A DNA stretch of 31,357 bases from UBA2645 sp044360285 (lineage in GTDB: Bacteria; Pseudomonadota; Alphaproteobacteria; Rickettsiales; UBA1997), in the NCBI GenBank assembly GCA_044360285.1, contig JBIKKP010000016.1:1-31357 (forward strand), written 5' to 3'. Position numbers and translations under genes: made by a program. This document shows positions 14,796-22,500 of the stretch, in pieces. The notes beneath the pieces are model-generated. The model worked only from the letters and a program-made list of their open reading frames with translations, ran no database searches and was not told the DNA's origin. Numbering within the stretch: the first letter of the stretch is position 1; each line of letters starts with the position of its first letter.

Positions 14796-16087
14796 TGATT
14801 TCTTTTTTGAATCTACTTCGACTGCTCTGCGTTTTTCTTCTATTCCTTCCTCTCTATCCAATTAGCAAAAACCGCGCAGTTTTTTATTTCCTGAAATTTT
14901 GCGGTCCGTCTTTCGTGAAATTAGGGCAAATTTTATCAGTGCGCAGTGACCTAGTTGGAAGCTCTCTGGCCTCTGCTTTAACTTCTTTTCAAGATAATCT
15001 TCCTGCTTTTTCTAGTGCAAAATTGCGTAAGATTTTGCAGCAAGAATTTGGTGAAAATTTCACGAAAATTTTTGCCGATTTTAATTTTGCAGCAATCGCT
15101 TCAGCGTCAATTGCGCAAGTTCATAAAGCCAAGCTTTGTGACGGAAAATTTGTTGCAGTGAAAATTTTGCGCCCATGCATTGCCAGAAATATGGCACGAG
15201 ATATTTCTAGTCTTTTTCTTCTCGCAAAAATCGTTGGAATTTTTTCCAAAAATTTAGCGAAAAATCTAAAAAATATCGCCGAACTCTTAAGCGGAACTGC
15301 AAAAAGTGAGCTCGATTTATTGCGCGAAGGAGCTAATGCGCAGCGCCTGCGCGAAGAGCTTGCTGCTGTTTGTGGTTTTTATGTTCCGCAAGTTTTTTTG
15401 AAAATTTCGACGCCAAAAGTTCTTGTGCTTGAGTGGCTGGATGGAATTCCTTTTTCAAATAAAAATGAAATTTTGCGCAGCGATTTCGATAAAAAGAAAA
15501 TTGCGCAAAACCTTGTTATTAGCTATTTCACGCAAGTTTACGGCAATGGATTTTTTCACGCCGACATGCATCCAGGAAATTTATTTTTGCTCAAAAATGG
15601 CGATATCGGTGTTGTTGATTTTGGCATCATGGGCAAGATCGACAAAAAAACACGTTTGGCGGTTGCTGAAATTCTCATTGGTTTCTTGCAAAAAGATTAC
15701 AAACGAGTGGCGCAAATTCATGTCGATGCTGGTTTTGTTCCTGCCAAAACCGATATTGATGAATTGGCGATTAGCCTTAAAAAAATCGGCGAAACGGTTG
15801 TTGATGTTGATGTTAAGGACATCTCGCTTGCTAAACTTTTAGGTCATCTAGTTGTGATGACGCGCCAATATGAAATGGCTACGAAACCAGAGCTATTGCT
15901 GTTGCAAAAGACTTTACTGCTTGTTGAAGGGGTTGGTGTAATGCTTGATCCAAAATTGAATATGTGGGAGTTGGCGCGGCCGTGGATCAAAGAGTGGGCG
16001 AAAAAAAATCTTGGTTTTGACGCAAAAATTCGCGATGTGGTGCAGGATTTATTTGAGCTGGCGCGAAGGTTTTTACGCCAGGTTTAA
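14795..16087 (+). CDS. ubiB: Ubiquinone biosynthesis atypical kinase UbiB
   Basis: A 430-residue ABC1/ADCK/UbiB-family protein, required for ubiquinone synthesis at the inner membrane and thought to act as an ATPase on the Coq/Ubi complex. Seen: an N-terminal hydrophobic segment (about 5-21), the family-specific KxGQ motif (K42-Q45 in FVKLGQILSVRSDL), the Ala-rich loop AAIASASIAQVHKA (99-112), VKILRP with Lys123, HADMHPGN (255-262) and the DFG metal motif (275-277). E. coli UbiB has about 546 residues with two C-terminal membrane helices; this copy ends without them. Translation starts at a GTG overlapping the previous gene; ubiE is not adjacent. Confidence 0.93.
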   Translation: MISFLNLLRLLCVFLLFLPLYPISKNRAVFYFLKFCGPSFVKLGQILSVRSDLVGSSLASALTSFQDNLPAFSSAKLRKILQQEFGENFTKIFADFNFAAIASASIAQVHKAKLCDGKFVAVKILRPCIARNMARDISSLFLLAKIVGIFSKNLAKNLKNIAELLSGTAKSELDLLREGANAQRLREELAAVCGFYVPQVFLKISTPKVLVLEWLDGIPFSNKNEILRSDFDKKKIAQNLVISYFTQVYGNGFFHADMHPGNLFLLKNGDIGVVDFGIMGKIDKKTRLAVAEILIGFLQKDYKRVAQIHVDAGFVPAKTDIDELAISLKKIGETVVDVDVKDISLAKLLGHLVVMTRQYEMATKPELLLLQKTLLLVEGVGVMLDPKLNMWELARPWIKEWAKKNLGFDAKIRDVVQDLFELARRFLRQV

Positions 16088-16091
16088 GCGC

Positions 16092-16412
16092 TTATTTTGC
16101 GATAATTTTTCCTTGTGCTGTCTTGGCATGAAATTCGCCAAAAAATGGATATTCGCCCGGTTTTAGTGGCTTTATTGGCAGCTTAATTTCTTTTTCGCCT
16201 TTGACGATTTTTTCTTTTTGCAGAGTTTCGCTCTCAAATTCTTCGGCAGTTTTATCTAAATTTTTTACGATCAAAAAAAACTTTTGATTGGCTGGAACCT
16301 CTATAACAGATGGCTCAAAGCGATGATTTTTTATTTCAGTAGAAAAAATTTTCTCATCAGCAAATGCGGTTTTTGCGCAAAGTATTAGCGCTAAAATTAG
16401 AATTTTTTTCAT
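16092..16412 (-). CDS. Periplasmic cupredoxin-like protein
   Basis: A 106-residue protein with a clear Sec signal peptide (MKKILILALILCAKTAFA, cleavage likely before DEK) and a cupredoxin-like beta-sandwich: EIKNHRFEPSVIEVPANQKF, then NLDKTAEEFESETL and the end motif GEYPFFGEFHAKTAQGKI (about 86-103). This resembles the small cupredoxin-domain proteins often found near FTR1-type iron permeases. The usual His-Cys-His-Met copper set is mostly missing: Glu stands in the HEF position, no Cys remains in the mature chain, and no Met in the last loop. No iron permease gene is nearby. It is convergent with ubiB, 4 bp apart. Confidence 0.8.
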   Translation of the reverse strand: MKKILILALILCAKTAFADEKIFSTEIKNHRFEPSVIEVPANQKFFLIVKNLDKTAEEFESETLQKEKIVKGEKEIKLPIKPLKPGEYPFFGEFHAKTAQGKIIAK

Positions 16413-16427
16413 GTTGATCTCGATTGA

Positions 16428-16433
16428 ATTATA
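16428..16433 (-). promoter_or_regulatory. Candidate -10 element upstream of the cupredoxin gene
   Basis: On the minus strand the hexamer TATAAT lies about 15 bases before the ATG at 16412. No good -35 box is seen at 16-18 bases upstream, and the implied 5' leader would be under 10 bases. The assignment is tentative. Confidence 0.4.
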
Positions 16434-16481
16434 GCTCTTTAAGTGGCGTATTTTCTGATTCCCAAAAATGCGATAGAATTT

Positions 16482-17885
16482 TTATTTTTTAAAAAATTTC
16501 CCCAAATCGCGGATATGAGCAACGAAAGTGAAATTCATTTCCGGCAGCGATTTTCTAAGGGCGGCGAAGTTTTTATTTTTCTCATTTGCTTTTGGAAGTA
16601 AGCAATTTTTGAAGCCAAGTTTGTTCGCTTCTTTCAAACGATTTTCCAAATTTCCCGCCATACGAATTTCGCCCGATAATCCAACTTCGCCAATGGCAAT
16701 TGTGGAAGAGGGCAGAGCAACGTCTCTGGCCGCAGAAATTAAGGCGCAAGCAACGGCCAAATCAGCGGAAGTATCTTCGATTTTTAAGCCGCCGACGATG
16801 TTTAAATAAACTTCCTTATCGAATAAATTTAGACCGAAGCGATTGCTTAAAACAGCAATCACCATTGCCAGGCGATTGACGTCCCAGCCAACAACGGCGC
16901 GCCTTGGTGTTGGCATAAAAGACGGCGCAACTAAGGCTTGAATTTCCAGCAAAATTGGCCGTGAGCCTTCCATTCCAGCAAAGACAGCGCTTCCCGAGGT
17001 TTCTCGTTCGTAAGAAGTCAGAAATAATTCGCTTGGATTTGACACTTCCGCTAAGCCGATTTCATTCATTTCAAAAACACCAATTTCACCGGCGGCGCCG
17101 AAGCGGTTCTTGATTGAACGAAGGATGCGGAAGTTCAATTCTTTCTCGCCTTCGAAATAAAGTACGGTGTCAACCATATGCTCCAAAACTTTGGGTCCAG
17201 CGATTTGGCCGTCTTTGGTGACATGCGAAACAATCAACAAAGTGACGTTGTTTTTCTTAGCAAAAATTGTTAATTCTCCCGCCGCTGCGCGCACCTGTGA
17301 AACTGTGCCTGGGGCCGATGAAAGCTCTTCTAAAAACATCGTTTGAATTGAATCAACGATGACAATTATTGGCGTTTTTTGCGGCTCAATTGAGGCGATA
17401 ATTTCACCAACATTTGTTGTTGAAGCAAGTTCGATTGAATCGCCCGAAATGTTGAGCCGCCTAGCGCGAAGACGAACTTGGTCAATTGATTCTTCGCCAG
17501 AAATATAAATTACTTTGGCGTTTTTTTTGGCTAAGCTTTCTGCAGTTTGTAGAAGCAAAGTTGATTTTCCAATTCCTGGATCGCCGCCGATAAGCACGAC
17601 CGAGCCTTGAACCAAGCCACCTCCAAGCACTCGATCAAGTTCACCGATATTGGTTTTGATGCGCGGAAAATCGGTGGTTTCGCCGTTTAACGAAACCAGT
17701 TCAATTTTTTTTGCGCTCGATTTTTTATTTGTAGTTTCCGTTCCTAGCCTAGAGAAATGCGATGCGCCGCCTTCGGCTAGTTCTTCAACAAAAGAATTCC
17801 ACGCGCCGCAATCTGGACATTTTCCGGCCCATTTAAAATGAATTGCGCCGCAAGATTGGCAGCAGTAAGCGGTTTTTTTACTCAT
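16482..17885 (-). CDS. radA: DNA repair protein RadA
   Basis: A 467-residue RadA (Sms), a hexameric DnaB-like helicase that extends RecA recombination intermediates. Domains in order: a four-cysteine zinc finger (C9, C12, C23, C26), the RecA-like ATPase with Walker A GGDPGIGKST (100-109), the RadA-specific KNRFG motif (259-263), and the C-terminal Lon-like domain (from about 300, with SADLAVACALISAA). All key residues are intact. The gene diverges from pepP with 18 bp between start codons. A 69-bp gap separates its end from the cupredoxin gene. Confidence 0.98.
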   Translation of the reverse strand: MSKKTAYCCQSCGAIHFKWAGKCPDCGAWNSFVEELAEGGASHFSRLGTETTNKKSSAKKIELVSLNGETTDFPRIKTNIGELDRVLGGGLVQGSVVLIGGDPGIGKSTLLLQTAESLAKKNAKVIYISGEESIDQVRLRARRLNISGDSIELASTTNVGEIIASIEPQKTPIIVIVDSIQTMFLEELSSAPGTVSQVRAAAGELTIFAKKNNVTLLIVSHVTKDGQIAGPKVLEHMVDTVLYFEGEKELNFRILRSIKNRFGAAGEIGVFEMNEIGLAEVSNPSELFLTSYERETSGSAVFAGMEGSRPILLEIQALVAPSFMPTPRRAVVGWDVNRLAMVIAVLSNRFGLNLFDKEVYLNIVGGLKIEDTSADLAVACALISAARDVALPSSTIAIGEVGLSGEIRMAGNLENRLKEANKLGFKNCLLPKANEKNKNFAALRKSLPEMNFTFVAHIRDLGKFFKK

Positions 17886-17903
17886 TATTATTTCGGTGTT
17901 TTT

Positions 17904-19568
17904 ATGAATGATTTCGCACTTTCTGCGCTCAAAAAATTTTTAATAGAGCAAAAAATTGACTATTTTTTGCTGCCAAATTCTGACGAATTTTTTGGCGAAT
18001 ATTTACCGGAAAGCGAGAAGCGCGTCGAGTTTCTAACTGGATTTAGCGGTTCAAATGCAACGGTGATTTTTGGACAAAGAAAGTCATATTTTTTCACCGA
18101 TGGGCGCTATATGTTGCAAGCGGCGCAAGAGTTGGATAATGATGAATTTGAGATTTTTAATATCGCAACAAAATCAGTAAATGCTTGGCTGGAAGAGAAT
18201 TTAAAATCGTCGCAGCAGCTTGCTTTGTTTTCAAAATTGACCAGTGTTTTGGCGGCGAAAAATCTGAGTAAAAAATTTTCTAATTTGGTTTTTTTGGAGA
18301 AAGATTTTCTTGCTGAAATTTGGCAGGAGCGCGCGCAAGCTGCAGCTTCGCAGGTTTTTTATTTGGATGAAAAAGTTGCTGGTGAAAATACCGCGTCAAA
18401 GCGCAGCCGCGTTTTACAAGGTTTGGCGGCGGATGCATTGTTAATTTCTAAGCCAGAAAATTTATGTTGGCTGTTAAATGCAAGAGCGCGCGACCTTGAA
18501 TTTACGCCGCTTTGGCGTGCTTATGGAATTTTATTTTGCGACGGAAGTGTAGAAGTTTTTCAAGATGAAAATGCTGCTCGAAAAATTCTGTCTAAAAAAA
18601 TTGGCAAAATTCAAATTGATGAGAGCATCACAAATTACTGGCTGCATCAGCTGTTAGAAAAAAATGGCAGCGAGATTATTGTTAAAAAAGATCCAATTGA
18701 ATTGCTCAAAGCGCAGAAAAATTCGGCAGAAATTTTTGGGGCAATAAAAGCTCATGAAGTTGACGGTTTAGCGCTTTGCCGCTTTTTATTTTGGCTGGAA
18801 AATGCCGGCGAAATTGATGAAATTTCGGCAGAAAAAAAGCTGCTCGAATTTCGTCAAAAATCGCCTGATTTTTTCTCGCTATCTTTCAACACAATATCTT
18901 CTTTCGCCAGTAATGGCGCGGTTATTCACCATCACGCTACGCCAAAAACTAACAAAAAAATTTCAGGAAACTCGCTTTATTTGGTTGATTCTGGTGGGCA
19001 ATATCTGGGTGCTGATTTTTGTGGAACGACAGATGTCACGCGCACTATTGCAATTGGCGTGCCAAGCGCAGAAATGATCGAAAATTTTACTCGCGTTTTG
19101 AAGGGTCATATTGCTTTAGCGCGAGCGAAATTTCCGCGTGGCACAACTGGAGCGCAGCTTGATGCTTTGGCGCGTTTTCAACTTTGGCAGGCAAAACTTG
19201 ATTATGATCACGGAACAGGACACGGCGTTGGAAGTTTTTTGTCAGTTCACGAAGGGCCGTGTGGAGTAAGCCGCAGAGCGCATCAAGAGCTTCTTCCTGG
19301 AATGATAATTTCTAATGAGCCGGGATTTTACAAAGCAGGTGAATATGGAATTCGTTTAGAAAATTTGCTGCTGGTAAAAGAGTTAGATGAAAAGTTTTTA
19401 TGCTTCAAAACGCTCACTTTGGCACCTTTTGATGCCAGGTTGATTGATATGAAAATGCTGACTTATCCTGAGAAAAAATGGCTCAAAAATTATCACGAAG
19501 AAATTTTTATTAAACTGTCGCCAAGTCTTGATTTAGCTGAGTGCGGATGGTTTAAAAATTTTGTTTAA
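17904..19568 (+). CDS. pepP: Xaa-Pro aminopeptidase (M24B)
   Basis: A 554-residue aminopeptidase P that removes N-terminal residues preceding proline. Two creatinase-like N-terminal domains (about 1-270) precede the pita-bread M24 domain with all five metal ligands: D362 (LVDSGG), D377 (TTDVTR), H440 (HGTGHGVG), E472 (SNEPGF) and E486 (RLENLL). IHHHATP (341-347) holds the substrate-binding histidines, and a C-terminal M24_C-type segment follows. The three-domain length matches the eukaryotic-like APP1 class rather than the 440-residue E. coli PepP. An upstream start at 17838 is open but would overlap radA; ATG 17904 gives the normal N-terminus. It is convergent with the ankyrin gene, 10 bp apart. 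Confidence 0.95.
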   Translation: MNDFALSALKKFLIEQKIDYFLLPNSDEFFGEYLPESEKRVEFLTGFSGSNATVIFGQRKSYFFTDGRYMLQAAQELDNDEFEIFNIATKSVNAWLEENLKSSQQLALFSKLTSVLAAKNLSKKFSNLVFLEKDFLAEIWQERAQAAASQVFYLDEKVAGENTASKRSRVLQGLAADALLISKPENLCWLLNARARDLEFTPLWRAYGILFCDGSVEVFQDENAARKILSKKIGKIQIDESITNYWLHQLLEKNGSEIIVKKDPIELLKAQKNSAEIFGAIKAHEVDGLALCRFLFWLENAGEIDEISAEKKLLEFRQKSPDFFSLSFNTISSFASNGAVIHHHATPKTNKKISGNSLYLVDSGGQYLGADFCGTTDVTRTIAIGVPSAEMIENFTRVLKGHIALARAKFPRGTTGAQLDALARFQLWQAKLDYDHGTGHGVGSFLSVHEGPCGVSRRAHQELLPGMIISNEPGFYKAGEYGIRLENLLLVKELDEKFLCFKTLTLAPFDARLIDMKMLTYPEKKWLKNYHEEIFIKLSPSLDLAECGWFKNFV

Positions 19569-19578
19569 ATTTTTTTAG

Positions 19579-22500
19579 CTATTGTCTGCCGCCTGCGGCC
19601 GCACCAGCTCCTCCAACAGCAGCTCCAGCACCCCCCGGCTGCGGACTTACTCCTGGTTGACCAAGAACCGCAGCAGCTCCTTTAGTTTCTGTAAGGAGTT
19701 TTTTAGCTATATTTTCATCCCCGAGTAATTCGGAGATTAGAGACTCTGCGCGATCTTTTATCTCACCTGGAACTGTACTTCCCCCAACGTCTATATGGGC
19801 AATAGTTATCAGGTCTCTTTTTGTTTGGACATCTAATAAGTCAATTGCGTCAATTATTATCTGACAGGATTCTTTATCATATTTTAGCAAGGCGGCGCAG
19901 AAAGATCTGTAAATCACTTCTCTTTTTATTTTTTCATCATCAATTGCCGCAAGCAAAGGCACCGCTAATTCTGGCCTGCTTTTTGTTATGGCGTTTACAC
20001 AGCATTCTCCAATCAAGGAATATCTTAATTGGTCGTGCGTAATTCCCTTTAGCAAAATTGTGTTAAGGGTTTGGCAACATTTTAGTGAATTTTCTATTAC
20101 ATCTTCGCTTCTTGCTGTTGCGAGATCTTCAAGAAAGGCTGCGTAATATCTTGAAATATGTTTCTGAACTGTGGGGTAATTCGCAAGGGTGAAGAGGGCT
20201 GGACTTGGTTCTTCTGGCGGATTTTGGAAAATTATGCTGCTTATAACCACTTGATAGAATATCGATTCACGCACTTCTGCGTCTGTTGGGTCTAACTTTC
20301 TTTTGTCGTCCTCAGTCAGATATTTTTCCTCTGCAATTAGATATTGCAAAGGTGCGTTATGGAGATCTAGGGCGGCGTAAGCAAGTGGTGTATAAGTGTT
20401 GCCCTTGCTATCTCTAGTTGTTATGAGAGGGGCGCCATTACGCAATAAAACGTCCATTAAATCAGTATTCAACCTGCTGATGCAGTGATATAAGGCCGGT
20501 CTCCCCCTTGCTACATCGTTATTTCTTTCGATTATTCTGCCATCGTATTCGGTAATGGAATATGGAGTTTTGCAAACTCCTGAAAAGAAAATAGTTTTTT
20601 GATCTGGGGACATTTTTCTCAAAACATCATCAGTTGGAATTGCTGGATTGTGCAGCGTTACTCTGTAATCTAATTCACAGATATAGCGCGCAGCAAGTTT
20701 TGGCAGAAGCTCCGGTATTTTATTTGCGATTACTTGGTTAAGTTTTAAGAGCGCTTGTTCTCTTTGTTGTGAAGTGAGTGAAGCGTCTTCGATAATTCTG
20801 TCGATAGTTTTAATGCAATAGGCACCTAAGGCATCCTGGCTGATTCCGCAACTTTCAGCCATTTGCACAATTCTTTCTGCGACTTGAATGCGACCGCTTT
20901 CTGGAACTATTGTGAGAGCGAGGTGAAGAGGGGAGGTTCGTTGGCTATTTCTTTGGAATGGATTTGCTCCGCGCGACAGCATTTCTAAAATGACCGAATC
21001 GAAATCTGGCTTAGTTGCGCATTTGCGTATTAACCCAGCAAGTAAGGTTTCGCCGCTTTCTGAATAAGCCTCGCTCGCTAATTGGTTTAATTGCTCTCTA
21101 CTTATTAGACCTCTAGATAATATATTTTTGGCGATTGTTGTATTATCTTGTTCTAAAGCCGCTTTAAACATTCTGCTTATTTGATGCTGATCAAGCCTTG
21201 CAAATTGAAGAATAATTCCAGCCGCGTTGTTATCTTTTTTCTGCAGCGCCACTTCAAACGCCAATTCGTAACTTGCTTTGTGCCTTAATACTAGATGTTC
21301 TATGAAGTTTTGCAGCGCAGCTTTGCTGGCTTCCTCTTCGGTATTACTTTGTAATTTTATGAGTTGGTAAAGAGGGACTAATCCATCTGCGCTTTTTGTG
21401 TTGCAGTCAATTGTTGGTCCATGAAATACAAGGTTTTCAATTGTAAGCAAATTAAGTGAGCCGCTTGACTGTTGTTTAATTGCGAAATCAAGAGCGACTT
21501 GTAGTGCATTTTGACCGGTGATGAGGATTCGGAAATTTGGATCTTGTTGGTATTCTTTAAGTAAAGTCAAAATTGTTTTAGCATTAACTCCTTGTGAAAT
21601 TGCGTAATGGAGCGCTGGCCAGCCCTTAAAAGCTGTGCCAAGATGTGCTATGATTGCCTCTTTTCCATTTTTGTCTCTCTCTTCCTCTGCCCCTTCTTCT
21701 TTGCTCATGAAGTCAACCAATACCGTGCTTATGATATGAAAAAAAAGAGAATCCGTCACTTCTGCACTCTTGCCTGCTTTAGCGGTTAAGGCAGCGTGAA
21801 GAAAGGCTGGTACGTTCCCTAAAATAATTTCTTTTTCTACTTCTCGGGCTTCTGTTTTGAGGCCATCTTCAAATAATTTCAGACTCCTTAGTTCCAGAAC
21901 CTTTTCTTTGTCGTCAAAAAACACGGAGATTGGCATTTCGTGATCACGAAAAAGTTCTGGTCCTTTGTTGAAAATTTCAATTAACCTTCCTTCGTCCATC
22001 TCTATTTTTGCTCTTTTTGCGGCAGTAAGCAATTTTTCTACTTTGTCGATAGTTTCTGCGCCTCGATTTCCTTCGGTGATTAGTTTTTCAAGAAGTGCAT
22101 AAACATTATTTAAGCGATTTTCTGGATCGAAGTCAAAATCATCTTCCTGGGCGCGTAATAAGACCTCTATGATGCATAAAGAGCGAGGATCTTTTGAATC
22201 AATTGCAAGGTCGAAGGCGGATTTTTCGCCATTTGTTAAATATGGATTGAGACCATTTTCTAGTAACCGCTCAACCAAAATTGGATTGTGATTTCTTACG
22301 GCCATCTCTAGCAGTTCAATAGTTGGCGACTCAATTTTTGCTAAAACATCCTGTGCCAACTCGCTGTCTCCTTTTTTCAATGCTACTTCAAAACATATGC
22401 CTAGATCGATATTGGTGCTTTTAAGTAGGGCTGTGGTAATTTCTTTATTATCAACTTCTCTTGCGAAACTGAGATTAGTTGCATCTCTTGCTTCGGCCTT

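Noticed and set aside
15423..15842. Plus-strand 139-codon frame overlapping ubiB
   Set aside because: The ubiB frame contains HADMHPGN and DFG here; the alternative frame has no motif.
17838..17903. Upstream extension of pepP
   Set aside because: It would overlap the radA start; residues before MNDFALSALKKFL do not resemble the family and ATG 17904 fits.
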